From JBBATK01 sp039810585 (GTDB lineage Bacteria; Bacteroidota; Ignavibacteria; Kapaibacteriales; NICIL-2), in NCBI GenBank assembly GCA_039810585.1, contig JBDHXF010000016.1:1-64000 (forward strand): a DNA stretch of 64,000 nucleotides, read 5' to 3'. Numbering within the stretch: position 1 is the first letter of the stretch; every line of letters starts with the position of its first letter. The position numbers were made by a program, and so were the translations under genes. Shown here piece after piece: positions 1 to 9,691 of the stretch. Under the pieces are notes generated by a model that was not told the DNA's origin, did not search any database, and saw only the letters and a list, made by a program, of their open reading frames with translations.

Positions 1-3000
1 TTGCGTCCTCCGTGCATCGTTATCCTGCGTACTGATCAGGGTTCGTCCGTACATGAACTCCTGAGCTGCTGCTGTTGCATTGCTCATCACGAGAAAACGA
101 TTCGCCTTGGTGATTTCGGCATTGATGTCAAGATCCAGAATGCTAAAGCCGCGAATGCGCATGCTGCCCAGAACCAAGGCAGAGCCACCTGGAAGATCCG
201 ACTCTACGTTATTGATGTGGATACTGTCGAGAGAGACCGTGGTGTTGTGCAATGACAACCCACCGGACGCCGTGTAGTGAATTCGTGTTGCCGGCACAAG
301 GAACGACGCATTGCTAAACGTCACCAAGCCATCATAATCAATTGCATCCGGTGTTGTACCGTGGATGGTCATGTGTGCATCACCTTTACCGTTGAGGTTA
401 GTGATTCCGGGAATAAAGGGCGACACAGCCGCCAAGCTTAAATCTGCTGCTTGGATGGAGATGTCGACTTTTTCCTTGTCACGCAAGCCAGCCTCAAAGG
501 GTGCAAGAGAGAGATGCAGGGGCATGGAGTTCACTCGAACAATAAGCGTCTTGACACTGTCGCCTATTTGTGCCGTCACACTCGACAGCGCTTCTAAGTT
601 CGAACCATTATATCGCGCTTGTAGTGACTGTACACCGACCGGTACGTCGTTGTAACGCAATTGCGCGACCTGTCCATTTGTTAGAATGTGTGGGGCGCGA
701 TACAGTCCGTCGAAAACAAAGCCCATGCTATCGATGATGCCGTCTGCCATTTGCAGTGCATCAATACCACCCATCTCCTTGATGTTCTTCAACGTTTGAA
801 GGTTGAGTTGCCGAAGGGTCAGATGCAGATCTTGAAATCCGCTCGAATTAAAATCTCCGTGAAGACTGAGGTTATCATTGCCGCCAATGTAACGCAAGGC
901 CAGGTCTTCGATATGCACTCCGTTCGGACTCATTTGGATGAGCGCCGGGCGCATGCTCGAAAAACACAAGCTCTTGCTCCAACCGGCACTCAGTGAATCG
1001 AGGTGTAGGTCATATCGCGAGGGATAGTCATGCATCGTGCCCCGAGCGTACAGGGGAATATGGTTTTCCATCCGAGCTGAACACACAAACGCAGCGTCGT
1101 CATTATGAATGGACATGTCAAATCGCGGTTTAACGAATCGCGTGGCATTCACGCGAAACACTGAGTCGCACTGCACGTGCAAATCCGCCTGAGCCAGCAT
1201 TGGTTGAGTGCAGAGCTGCTCAGTTTGAACCCGCAGAGATGCCAATATGGGCTGCGATAGCAGTGATGCTTGTGGCATCCGAAGTGAAAAGCGGTGCACT
1301 CGAGCACTATCCAAGTCGAAGTGATACTGTTGTGGGGTACCAGCAATCGATCCGTCCAAGTTGCCCTCTGCGTCAATGCGGACACCCTTGATAAACGGAG
1401 CCAGAACTGACATCCCTCGCAATTGAACATGGTAGCGGAGGTCTAAAGTATCGGGAGGAAGAGTGTAGGGTGGCATATCGGTGACCGAGTTGCTATCCCG
1501 TTGCACATTCGCGTAGCGCATTCTCACATAGCGATCAAGCATTCCAATGTGCACGAGAAACACATTCCAGGCTGCGCCCAGACGGTAACGACCACTCACG
1601 TCGGCGTCGGCAAAGTCTGAGTGCAGCGTCAAATGTCGATGCTGTGCATCACTTCGCTGCAGCGTTGCATTGAGGGCGAAGGGGAACAGCGCTCCGTCCG
1701 TCATGATGAAATCTCGCACCTTGGCTTTTAAGGTCGCTTCCAAGCTGTCGGGATGGACTCCGCGACCCTCAATAGCGATGTCGGCTCCAAATGCCTGCGG
1801 CAGATTATTATCGCCAACCAATGCGGCAAGAGGTATCTGTTCGGAATGGGTGTTGATAGAGTACACCGGCATTGCGGTGTTGTGCATATCCACCTGTGCA
1901 TGTACGCTGAGCAGGCGTGGGTCGTCGTTGTTGATTCCATTGATGCTATCTCGGCGGCTCCACGGAAAACGAACGCGAAGGCTATCAAGCGTTAGTGTCT
2001 TGTCTGCCATGGATGCATCGCAGTAGAGCGATTCAATCTCGTGACCGGCATAGCTCGAGGCACCCAGCTGCGCAATCAGTTGGGTGTTGAGTTCTTCCAA
2101 AGTCGTGCCTTGGCCATACACACTCAACGAGCCGTTGATACTGCTTGTTTGCTTCTCATCCTTCGTGAGCGCCGATGCGTTCAAACCCTGAACCTGCAAT
2201 TCCGCTGCGTAGCGCAGCAAGCCACTGGTGCGGAGCGCGGCGTTGCCACTGAGCTGACCAAAGTCCCCTTGCACATCCAGTTGCGCTGCGATGGAGTCCT
2301 TGATGCCATACACGGAAACCGAACGAAGTCCAAGGTGCTCGAGCATATCCATCGGGCCCAGCTTCAACGACGGTAGTGCGTTACGGATGTCTGAGTAATT
2401 CGCTCTGGAGCGATCGAGCTGTACCTCGTATATGAAGGGCTTGTCGTTAGCCACGTTTCGCATCGTATAGCTTCCATGCAAATCGGTGTTTTGCGTGCGA
2501 AGGCGCTGGATGTCAAAATGCAGGGCATTGAGGTTTCCTGTGAGATGCGTGGCCAGGTCAAAGGACGAAGCGAGGGAAAAGTCCGGTGGCATGAAGTAAT
2601 TCAGATCGCTACCGAGCAAATGGGAGTCTGCGATGTGCGCATCAATGGTACGTGTCGTCAACACCGTGGTTGAATCGAACACGTTGGTCGAATCCAGTTC
2701 TGCATACAAATGCAGAATGGTATTGGGTGTTTCGAAGTGCAGATTATACAGATGCACGGACGTTGTGTCGACCGCTGCCGCACAGCGCAATTGGCTGATT
2801 CGCAATGCCAAGCGTGGCTCTACGGCTTTGAAATCGTCGATGCTCACTTCATACTGTTTGCGAGCCAGATTCAGAAAGGCAGAACAATTCATGCTGAGTG
2901 AATCGAGCTGCAGCCTGGTATAGTGCATCCTGTTCGCAATAGGCTCGGATGCCAAAGAGTCGTGCACGACAACCGTAGCATTATGAAGTGCAATGTTGCG

Positions 3001-3423
3001 AACAGCAATACCCCAGTCGAAGGGCTTCTTGTCTGGATTCTCGGGTGTGGGCTTGACAATATGTTCGACATTCCATGCCGAGTCGGATCGCGAACGGAGG
3101 ATACGAATGACGGGATCGTCAAGTTCAACACCGCTAATCACCACGCGGCGGATAAGCAGGGGCTCTAACTCGTAGTGCAATCGTAGGCGTTGTGCGCTCA
3201 AAACCGTATCGCCGCGCGTCGTCAGACGCACAGAATCCAGTTCCAGACCTTTGAAGATGTTGAAGTCGATGGAGGAGAATTCCAGATGAGCTTCCAGCTC
3301 GTCGGAGAGGACCGCGGTAAGCTCTCGGGCTGCCCAGCGGTGGAACCAGTCGGTTTGGACGACGATGGCACCGACTACGCCAAGGACAAAAAGAGTGGAA
3401 AAGACCCCAATAATTGACCACAT
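1..3423 (-). CDS. AsmA/TamB-like envelope protein, partial (C-terminus beyond left edge)
   Basis: The minus strand reads without a stop for 1141 codons from an ATG at 3423 to the first base of the window, so the 3' end lies outside. A GGGGAG motif about 7 nt upstream supports the start. The protein opens with one membrane anchor (about residues 3-23). It then continues as a very long chain of short alternating beta-type segments with recurrent phrases such as LDSVRL and LSLHGDFNSS, typical of the AsmA/TamB/DUF748 superfamily. Members of that superfamily span from the inner membrane towards the outer membrane and take part in lipid transport or outer-membrane assembly. There are no catalytic motifs. 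The family call rests on architecture and composition; the exact subfamily cannot be settled here. Confidence 0.75.
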   Translation of the reverse strand, partial: MWSIIGVFSTLFVLGVVGAIVVQTDWFHRWAARELTAVLSDELEAHLEFSSIDFNIFKGLELDSVRLTTRGDTVLSAQRLRLHYELEPLLIRRVVISGVELDDPVIRILRSRSDSAWNVEHIVKPTPENPDKKPFDWGIAVRNIALHNATVVVHDSLASEPIANRMHYTRLQLDSLSMNCSAFLNLARKQYEVSIDDFKAVEPRLALRISQLRCAAAVDTTSVHLYNLHFETPNTILHLYAELDSTNVFDSTTVLTTRTIDAHIADSHLLGSDLNYFMPPDFSLASSFDLATHLTGNLNALHFDIQRLRTQNTDLHGSYTMRNVANDKPFIYEVQLDRSRANYSDIRNALPSLKLGPMDMLEHLGLRSVSVYGIKDSIAAQLDVQGDFGQLSGNAALRTSGLLRYAAELQVQGLNASALTKDEKQTSSINGSLSVYGQGTTLEELNTQLIAQLGASSYAGHEIESLYCDASMADKTLTLDSLRVRFPWSRRDSINGINNDDPRLLSVHAQVDMHNTAMPVYSINTHSEQIPLAALVGDNNLPQAFGADIAIEGRGVHPDSLEATLKAKVRDFIMTDGALFPFALNATLQRSDAQHRHLTLHSDFADADVSGRYRLGAAWNVFLVHIGMLDRYVRMRYANVQRDSNSVTDMPPYTLPPDTLDLRYHVQLRGMSVLAPFIKGVRIDAEGNLDGSIAGTPQQYHFDLDSARVHRFSLRMPQASLLSQPILASLRVQTEQLCTQPMLAQADLHVQCDSVFRVNATRFVKPRFDMSIHNDDAAFVCSARMENHIPLYARGTMHDYPSRYDLHLDSLSAGWSKSLCFSSMRPALIQMSPNGVHIEDLALRYIGGNDNLSLHGDFNSSGFQDLHLTLRQLNLQTLKNIKEMGGIDALQMADGIIDSMGFVFDGLYRAPHILTNGQVAQLRYNDVPVGVQSLQARYNGSNLEALSSVTAQIGDSVKTLIVRVNSMPLHLSLAPFEAGLRDKEKVDISIQAADLSLAAVSPFIPGITNLNGKGDAHMTIHGTTPDAIDYDGLVTFSNASFLVPATRIHYTASGGLSLHNTTVSLDSIHINNVESDLPGGSALVLGSMRIRGFSILDLDINAEITKANRFLVMSNATAAAQEFMYGRTLISTQDNDARRTQ

Positions 3424-3721
3424 GAAGAATCTCCCCACGCTCCGTAGGCGGGTTGCCGGTGCTCGAAGCGATCGAGCGGCCGGACGGTGAAATTCATAGT
3501 GTCCAATCTTCATCGGGGTGCTGCGTTCGTCGGGTGTCTATGGACATCGACGTTTCAATGTGATTCCACATTGCAGGCAATATACGACGTGTTCGGCGCT
3601 GTAAGGTCAGCCCAAGGCCGTAGGGTACACGGTTTGCAGATGACGCCGGACGTGATGCGGCGCGCAGCGACGCCTAAGAATTGAAATCACCCGGAACGTT
3701 AAGCTCTGCCCGAACTTCTGC
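3424..3721. other. intergenic, nothing recognised
   Basis: This is the upstream region of the AsmA-like gene and the downstream region of nothing on the plus strand. I see no convincing coding sequence, hairpin or repeat apart from the ribosome-binding site next to 3423. Confidence 0.5.
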
Positions 3722-4549
3722 TTATTCACTCAAGTCGATGTGTCGACGTCGTTTCTTCTTTTTCGGTTGCACCGGTTGGGAAGATACCGTATCGTGAATC
3801 ACCACGGTGTCGTGCTGGATAGTGGGCGGTGCAAGAGCGCGAGGCAACGAGTCACTTCCTTGCTGCGTATGCGTCGCAGCGCTCGTGTGATCGCTAGCCG
3901 AACCATGAGAACGCGTTCCAAAGTGCCACAGCAACGCAAGCAGCGCGCCGAAGATGAGCAAAGAGGCAAGGACGATCATACTCACACTCAGGCGCTGTAA
4001 CACACGCAGCTGCTGATGGTGCGCTTGGTCCGCCGCCAGCACGCTCCGCTCTTCTGTGCTCAGAAAGCCATTGTCGATGAAACTGTGTAGGCTAGGCAGG
4101 GCGTAAACCCGCTCTGTGTAAATAGCCAGGTTGAGCAGTTCACTGTTGGTTTGCAGCAGAGCGTCGATTTCGAGCGCGGCTTGATCGCGATCGGACACCG
4201 TGGGCGGGTTCAAAGCGCTGACAATAGCGCCGGGACGAACATGACGTTTAGGGTCGGGAAGCACGGTCACAAGATTGCGGGCTGCCAAATCGCGCACCAC
4301 GCTCAGGTAATCGATCACCGCCAAATGGGTATCGGCATCTACACTGAACAACAACCACGAATTACGCTGGTTCCACTGCGGGATAAACATGTGGTAGCGC
4401 TGAGGTTCGGCCTGCACACTGTCCTGCCACTGCTGCCCGTCAACCTCGAGGCGCTGTACGGCCAAGCCAAGCAGATACTCGACGGTGGAAAGATTGCCGC
4501 GCTCGGCGATCAGAGTGGCGATTTGCTGCTGCCGTTGGGTGTAGGACAT
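3722..4549 (-). CDS. hypothetical single-pass membrane protein
   Basis: A 275-aa protein that I do not recognise. The first ~185 residues are soluble and glutamine-rich. One strong transmembrane helix follows (around residues 187-210, with the run SVSMIVLASLLIFGALLALL). The remaining tail is Ser/Thr/His-rich, contains two HDTV repeats and ends in a polybasic patch, KKKKRRRH, just before the C-terminus. The N-terminal part could be a winged or helical cytoplasmic domain, with the tail on the other side of the membrane, but this is a guess. It lies between the AsmA-like gene and clpS on the same strand, with gaps of about 300 and 70 nt, so it may be transcribed with clpS. Confidence 0.6.
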   Translation of the reverse strand: MSYTQRQQQIATLIAERGNLSTVEYLLGLAVQRLEVDGQQWQDSVQAEPQRYHMFIPQWNQRNSWLLFSVDADTHLAVIDYLSVVRDLAARNLVTVLPDPKRHVRPGAIVSALNPPTVSDRDQAALEIDALLQTNSELLNLAIYTERVYALPSLHSFIDNGFLSTEERSVLAADQAHHQQLRVLQRLSVSMIVLASLLIFGALLALLWHFGTRSHGSASDHTSAATHTQQGSDSLPRALAPPTIQHDTVVIHDTVSSQPVQPKKKKRRRHIDLSE

Positions 4550-4620
4550 AGCTCTCGGAGTGTAGCTGCAGCCGGCGAGACTGCGAAAAACTCAACAGCG
4601 AGACGCGGTCAACGGTGGGA

Positions 4621-4914
4621 TTAACACTCCACATTAGTGCGGAGGGCAATTTCTTCGAGGACGGAACTGACGTTCAGACATCGACCTAAATCCCCTGTGA
4701 ACACGACCGATTTGCCGTTGTAATGCACTTCCATGGTGTGGCGCTCTGCCTTTTCCTTTGAGCATTTTGTGGCCTTTATGATCTGCTCGATCACTTCATC
4801 GAAGGTATGCCAGTCATCGTCAAAAAGGATGCATTTGGCCGACAATCCATCGGTGGCCAACTCCTCCGTCGTGATTTCCGGTACTTCGAGGGTATCGTTG
4901 TCGCTCATCATCAT
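4621..4914 (-). CDS. clpS: ATP-dependent Clp protease adaptor ClpS
   Basis: About 97 aa. The core matches the ClpS fold, which brings N-degron substrates to ClpA/ClpC with ClpP in the cytoplasm. It has the conserved ILFDDDWHTFDEVIEQI segment (classically L.NDD.hTm..Vi), an AERHTMEVH helix and the VVFTGDL strand that lines the N-end-rule pocket. The reading frame stays open 35 codons further upstream, but that extension is Cys-rich and unlike the family, so I start at the first of three consecutive ATGs (4914). The usual downstream clpA is absent; the gene is divergent from the CADD-like gene at 5038. Confidence 0.88.
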   Translation of the reverse strand: MMMSDNDTLEVPEITTEELATDGLSAKCILFDDDWHTFDEVIEQIIKATKCSKEKAERHTMEVHYNGKSVVFTGDLGRCLNVSSVLEEIALRTNVEC

Positions 4915-5037
4915 GGTAGCGGGGTGACAACAGGTCGCACAAAATTCTGGGGCGAAAATAGGAAATGTCAGTAGTTTTGCAGTCCGCAAACGGCAAAAAA
5001 TACACGTACAACAATTCATCTATCTGAGGAACCGCTC

Positions 5038-5718
5038 ATGACGGACAAAGAGTTTCTTGACCAATTGGATGCTATTATCAACGAGCGCCACATGCTCCAG
5101 CACCCCTTTTACCAAATGTGGAATCACGGAACCCTGACCAAGGACATGCTGCGCGAGTACGCTCAGGAGTACTACCATCAGGTCTACCACTTCCCAACCT
5201 ACGTGAGCGCTACTCACGCTGCCTGCGCTGAGGATATGGACGTGCGCCAGATGTTGCTCGAAAATCTCATGGAAGAAGAACATGGCGAAGGCAATCACCC
5301 CGCCCTGTGGCGCCGCTTCGGCTCCGCCCTCGGCCTGGAAGGCGATGCCATGCAGACCCGCGAATACTTGCCTCACACCAAAGAGTCGGTGCGCATACTG
5401 AAGACTTTGGCGAAGAACGATAACCCAGCCGTTGGTCTGGCCGCTCTCTATGCCTACGAGAGTCAAATTCCGGAAGTGTCCACCACGAAGATCGATGGAC
5501 TCAAAAAGCATTACGACATGGACAACGAAGACGCGCTGATTTTCTTCACCGTCCACGAACATGCCGACGAAATCCACCGCGAAGTGACCCGCGATGCCCT
5601 CGTTCGTATCTGCCGCACCGAAGCTCAACAAGTGCGCGCCCTCGATGCCGCCCGCGAAGCTGCCGATGCCATCAATTTGCTTCTCGATGGCGTGTACGAA
5701 AAGTGGTGCTCAAACTGA
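5038..5718 (+). CDS. CADD-family di-metal oxygenase-like protein (PqqC/TenA fold), probable alternative pABA synthase
   Basis: 226 aa, all-helical haem-oxygenase-like fold, close to Chlamydia CADD (CT610). The metal ligands of that family can be placed: E80, H87, E141, H173, D177 and H180. The tyrosine and lysine implicated in CADD self-sacrificing chemistry also have counterparts, Y25 in HPFY and K151. In chlamydiae CADD supplies the p-aminobenzoate part of folate, apparently from its own tyrosine. By homology this protein may do the same in the cytoplasm, bypassing PabA/B/C; that is inference. It starts at an ATG about 120 nt from the divergent clpS and is followed by a strong terminator, so it is probably transcribed alone. 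Confidence 0.82.
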   Translation: MTDKEFLDQLDAIINERHMLQHPFYQMWNHGTLTKDMLREYAQEYYHQVYHFPTYVSATHAACAEDMDVRQMLLENLMEEEHGEGNHPALWRRFGSALGLEGDAMQTREYLPHTKESVRILKTLAKNDNPAVGLAALYAYESQIPEVSTTKIDGLKKHYDMDNEDALIFFTVHEHADEIHREVTRDALVRICRTEAQQVRALDAAREAADAINLLLDGVYEKWCSN

Positions 5719-5772
5719 GTAGTGCCAGACCCTACACAGCTTTTTGATCTCGTCGAGTACTGAAAATTTCTC

Positions 5773-5805
5773 ACTCCCTGCAGGTATTTCTTGCAGGGAG
5801 TTTTT
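5773..5805 (+). terminator. intrinsic terminator after the CADD-like gene
   Basis: A perfect 10-bp stem, ACTCCCTGCA and TGCAGGGAGT, encloses a 9-nt loop and is followed directly by a run of five T. It sits 55 nt after the stop codon at 5718. Confidence 0.9.
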
Positions 5806-6059
5806 CTTTATAGCCTGCTGCCTGCGGCAGCGCTTTTGATCAGCGATATTCAACTCTGTGCGATTGCTTCGTTGAGCCGGTGGAGCTGAGACGATATCAA
5901 TTCTTCCTACATGATGGCGAAAAATGCAGAGCGGATGGTGAATTCCCACTAATTTGTTACTCTTCAATCTCGAACAGCGCTGCGTGATTAAGAACGGGAA
6001 CCACGCACGCTCAGCTTCTTCCATTATTATCGCACACACGACTTTCGGCATGGAATGCT

Positions 6060-6074
6060 ACGGAATGATTCCGT
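6060..6074. promoter_or_regulatory. 15-bp perfect palindrome upstream of the 6111 gene
   Basis: ACGGAATGATTCCGT has 7-nt arms around a single G and lies 37 bp before the start codon at 6111. It could be an operator. Between the terminator at 5805 and this point I see no gene; a short GCTGCC/GGCAGC hairpin lies near 5817. Confidence 0.35.
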
Positions 6075-6110
6075 GTTCGAATGATTATTCATTTTATCGG
6101 GGAGTTTAGC

Positions 6111-6677
6111 ATGCGTTCATCTCGCACTGTACTTGTTCTATCAAGTGTTCTTGCACTCTGTTGCTTTTGGGGCTTCCGATCGTCGTCGCATCAGATGCTC
6201 ATGGGTGGAGGTGGAGCTGCACAGTTTATTATCAATCCCGTCAACGCCATCAACCAAGCGCTGACCATGGATGCGCATGCTATGGTGTCAACCCAACATG
6301 TTCTGGCATCGCCCGATAGCACGCAAATCTGGAACATTGGTTTTCAGATGGTTAACAACGAAGCTCAGCAAGTGGTGTATACCACCGGTCCGTCCGGTAA
6401 TTGGTATCTGGCTCATCACTATGATGCCGGCAGCATGAGCATGAGCGTGGTTGTTCGATCAAGTCCGGGAGAGGAAACCGGATGGATGGCCATTGCGAGC
6501 GCCGGATCTCGTCCCTCCAGCATTCGCCTCTATACCACATCGCCCTCAAGTCCGGCTTATGCCTTTGCACTTATGTCCGACGCCAACGGGGTCGTTGCTC
6601 TCTCAAAAATTTCACCCGAGAACGGATGGGGTGCCGCCAATCATGCCTTCGATTGGACCACCACTATTTATCCGTGA
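6111..6677 (+). CDS. secreted protein of an unrecognised family (paralogue of the 7079 gene)
   Basis: 188 aa from the ATG at 6111, chosen over an in-frame upstream start because GGGGAG lies just before it. A signal peptide or anchor covers about residues 1-22. The mature part is Ser/Gly-rich and predicted beta-strand. From the IWNIGFQMVNN segment to the C-terminal DWTTTIYP it aligns with the neighbour at 7079-7657, with shared anchors LAHHYDA/LSHKYDA, ETGW and a common terminus D-W-x-T-x-I-Y-P. I recognise no named domain. The repeated aromatic C-terminus suggests a defined fold rather than low-complexity sequence. The pair precedes the cyclase gene on the same strand. Confidence 0.7.
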   Translation: MRSSRTVLVLSSVLALCCFWGFRSSSHQMLMGGGGAAQFIINPVNAINQALTMDAHAMVSTQHVLASPDSTQIWNIGFQMVNNEAQQVVYTTGPSGNWYLAHHYDAGSMSMSVVVRSSPGEETGWMAIASAGSRPSSIRLYTTSPSSPAYAFALMSDANGVVALSKISPENGWGAANHAFDWTTTIYP

Positions 6678-7078
6678 TACAAAAGTGTTGCCGAGCTGGG
6701 CACTGTATTGACGCGGGACGACTTATCATGGCCGAGGTTGACACTCGGCACCATTTCTCGACCTTTATCCGTCGAATCCGGAGACGAGCGGAACAGCGCA
6801 TACCGAGGATTGCTTGGGCTGTGATAGGGAATTGAGAGACAATCTTCTCTCTGTTTACTGTGCAGGCAAACACCGGCCGACCTAACGACGTCGATTAACT
6901 TCATGGTATTATTTATCTGCACTCTAAATTTGCTCGTTCCTTTCAATCACCATCGTGCATGCGCCGGGGAAAAAGCATGTACCGCCTTGTAGCTACGTTG
7001 CCAGCATCGTGAACAATCCGTACTGTTTTCGTTTAATAAATCAACGTTTGGTACTGTTTCACAATACGCCTTAGTATC
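6678..7078. other. intergenic, nothing recognised
   Basis: About 400 nt between the two paralogous secreted-protein genes. The short reading frames here have no recognisable content, and I see no strong hairpin or repeat. Confidence 0.5.
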
Positions 7079-7657
7079 ATGCAACGCTCTCTTCTTTCGA
7101 TCGCATTTGCGACACTGCTTGCCATGGGGATCTGGACCGGTTGTTCGAAAAACCAGGAGGTGAAATATGTCGCCTATGCGACTCCACATGCCCCACTTTT
7201 TAGTATTCGACCGGCTTCCAATAGCACCGGTATGGCTCTCAACCTTGAGTCAAGTGGGACAATTGATGTGAAACCCTGCGACGTCAGTATTCTTCAATCG
7301 CAAATCTGGGGCGTTGGGATAGAGATGTTCAATAATGTTCCTCAAATCGTGATCACCAACACGAATGGAACACAACGCAGTTATTTGTCGCATAAATACG
7401 ATGCACTCGGTGGTACGATGACCTTAGGCGTACAGGCACAGGTGAGTGATGAAACAGGGTGGCAGATGTGTCCGTCGGCAGCAACTTTGCCGAGCGGTAT
7501 CCGCGTATTTGCCACCACTCCAACCTCTTCCATGCCGGTCTACACCTATGCGTTAAAGCTTGATAATAGTACGGCGATTCTGCAAAAAATAGAACCAACG
7601 AGCCAATGGGGCTCTACGGATAATAGTTATGATTGGGTGACTGTTATTTATCCCTGA
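7079..7657 (+). CDS. secreted or lipid-anchored protein, paralogue of the 6111 gene
   Basis: 192 aa. It has a hydrophobic N-terminus ending in GIWTGC, which could be an imperfect lipobox with Cys21. The rest aligns with the 6111 product from IWGVGIEMFNN to the terminal DWVTVIYP. The copies differ at most positions but keep the same length and order of motifs, so the duplication is old and both genes seem maintained. The function is unknown. It lies 93 nt upstream of the TPR-cyclase gene at 7751 on the same strand, so co-transcription is possible. Confidence 0.7.
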   Translation: MQRSLLSIAFATLLAMGIWTGCSKNQEVKYVAYATPHAPLFSIRPASNSTGMALNLESSGTIDVKPCDVSILQSQIWGVGIEMFNNVPQIVITNTNGTQRSYLSHKYDALGGTMTLGVQAQVSDETGWQMCPSAATLPSGIRVFATTPTSSMPVYTYALKLDNSTAILQKIEPTSQWGSTDNSYDWVTVIYP

Positions 7658-7750
7658 TTTGATTGTACACGGTGCATCGAGTCGAACGCCATCAGCATTC
7701 GCGGCGAGGATGACTCTAGACGATGCATTGTTTGATTGCACAGAACTGTA

Positions 7751-9691
7751 ATGGCAGATTTTAGTGACGTAGAAAAATTGCTGTTTGACGTTGAGCGTGA
7801 TACCTTGCTCTATCATGCTGGCTTTGACCAGAGTCTGCGTGCACTTCAGGCCATCTGTGAGTCCGCGCAAGGGATGGTAGCGGCAACAGCACGACCGTCC
7901 GGAGATCAGGTGCTTATGCGCGATGCCCACGCGATGGCAACGCTATTCCTCACCATCTTTTCGTCCCAAACCATCGACCTGGAGGCAAAGCTCCGGCGCT
8001 GCTCCGACCTGCAGGCAACGCTGGATCCCGATGGTCCGGTGTCGATCGTGGTTCTTCTTACACAAGGAAAACTCACCACCTTGTACGACACGATAGAGGC
8101 CGAAAAATTATTTCAAGAAGCGCTTCAGCGCGCTCGTAAGAAGAATCGTGTTGCATGGGAGGTCTGTACTCTGCTTCGTCTGTCTCGCTACCAGATTTAT
8201 ATCAGTCACTACCAACGTGCATTGCCACTGAGCTACGAAGCATTGAAGCTACTTGAGTCTCACCATCAGCTCCGGAGTTTTTATGCAATGGTCGAGTTTC
8301 ATCTGGGTCTTTGCTTTTCATTCTTGGAAGACCATCGAAAGGCGCTTGAGCATCTTGAGTTGGCACTTCAAGAATATCGGAAGGATGAGCAGCATTATTT
8401 CGTTGCCTACACGCTGCAAATAAAAGCCTCGGTACTTCACACGCTGCTCGACGAGGCGGGTGCACAATTGTGTTATGAAGAGAGCGCCCGAACCTTCAAC
8501 GATTTGCAGGAGTGGGAGGCTGCCGGACATGCCTACACCAATTGCGGTTTGTCGTTCTTAAAGGAAGGCAAGTTCGACGAAGCGCAGCAGGCCATGGACA
8601 AGGCACGTGGTTTATTTGAATCGTCCACCGATCTGGCTACTCGAGCCGGCAACTGTCTGCATCGGGCAATGTTGTACGGCAACCCCCGCTATGAACAACG
8701 GAACGCATCGAAAGCCTTGGGCTTGTACCGCGAAGCATTCATGCTGGCGGAGAAGACGGCGAACCGTCATCTCATCGCTAGCATATACAGAAGTCGCTCA
8801 AACTTTTATCGTCATAACAACGACTGGCAACAGGCACTAGACGACTTTGAACACGTTGTACTCCTTGAACGCGAAATCTTTCGCACGACGGTTGACGAAA
8901 AGATTCGATCTATCGAACAGACCTATCAGCGAAAGATGGCCGAACAGGAGCAACTCGTGACCACGCTGTTGCTGCAAAAAGTATTGCCCGAGGCCGTTGT
9001 GGAACGGATGAAACACGACGAACACGTGGCTGACAGTTTTGACAACGTCACCGTGTTCTTCGCCGACATCTGCAACTTCACCGGACTTGCTCTCGAATTG
9101 TCACCCAAAGATCTCATCGTGCTACTCAACAGCGTTTTCGGAATGTTCGATGTAGTGATGCGTGACTTCGGCTGCGAGAAAATCAAGACGATCGGAGATG
9201 GGTACATGGCCGTTGCCGGAGCTCCCACACCCATTGAGTTTCATCAGGAACGTATGCTACTCGCAGCATTGCAGCTCCAGGAACATCTCTCGAGCTACAC
9301 GGTGGGTCAGGCACTCAACAATCTCGATCATGCTTCCGCTCAGCTCCCGCTCGCGTTTCGCATGGGCATCCATTGCGGTTCCCTCGTGGCCGGAGTGGTG
9401 GGAACCCAGCGATTTATCTACGATGTGTACGGCGACACCGTCAACACCGCCGCACGGATGGAGAGTCATGGCATGGAGAACGAAGTTCAACTCAGCGCTC
9501 AAGTTGTGTCAGAAATTTGTGATCACTGTGGCTTAAACAACGCTCTGGGCGATTTTAACCATAGTATCGAAGTGCAACTGCAGCACCCGGAATCGGCCCA
9601 CCTGCGCTTCCTTCCTCGCGGGGTCATTCCGATTAAAGGTAAAGGCACCATGCACACCTACTTTGTCCAACGCGTGGTCTCTGGAACATAG
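7751..9691 (+). CDS. TPR-repeat class III adenylate cyclase
   Basis: 646 aa, no signal peptide or membrane helix, so probably cytoplasmic. About residues 90-390 are tandem TPR-like helical pairs; a coiled-coil linker (about 390-425) leads into a class III cyclase domain (about 430-645). The two metal-binding aspartates are D439 (FFADI) and D483 (IGDGYM). Purine-specifying residues are K479 and D558 (YDVYG), the combination expected for ATP rather than GTP. Transition-state residues are N565 and R569 in VNTAAR. All catalytic residues are present, so it should make cAMP, with the TPR part sensing a protein or ligand. The ATG at 7751 is preferred to an upstream TTG at 7736. Confidence 0.88.
   Translation: MADFSDVEKLLFDVERDTLLYHAGFDQSLRALQAICESAQGMVAATARPSGDQVLMRDAHAMATLFLTIFSSQTIDLEAKLRRCSDLQATLDPDGPVSIVVLLTQGKLTTLYDTIEAEKLFQEALQRARKKNRVAWEVCTLLRLSRYQIYISHYQRALPLSYEALKLLESHHQLRSFYAMVEFHLGLCFSFLEDHRKALEHLELALQEYRKDEQHYFVAYTLQIKASVLHTLLDEAGAQLCYEESARTFNDLQEWEAAGHAYTNCGLSFLKEGKFDEAQQAMDKARGLFESSTDLATRAGNCLHRAMLYGNPRYEQRNASKALGLYREAFMLAEKTANRHLIASIYRSRSNFYRHNNDWQQALDDFEHVVLLEREIFRTTVDEKIRSIEQTYQRKMAEQEQLVTTLLLQKVLPEAVVERMKHDEHVADSFDNVTVFFADICNFTGLALELSPKDLIVLLNSVFGMFDVVMRDFGCEKIKTIGDGYMAVAGAPTPIEFHQERMLLAALQLQEHLSSYTVGQALNNLDHASAQLPLAFRMGIHCGSLVAGVVGTQRFIYDVYGDTVNTAARMESHGMENEVQLSAQVVSEICDHCGLNNALGDFNHSIEVQLQHPESAHLRFLPRGVIPIKGKGTMHTYFVQRVVSGT

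Noticed and set aside
4915..5019. N-terminal extension of ClpS
   Set aside because: The 35 extra residues are Cys-rich and unlike any ClpS, and they occupy the divergent promoter region; three ATGs at 4908-4914 are better starts.
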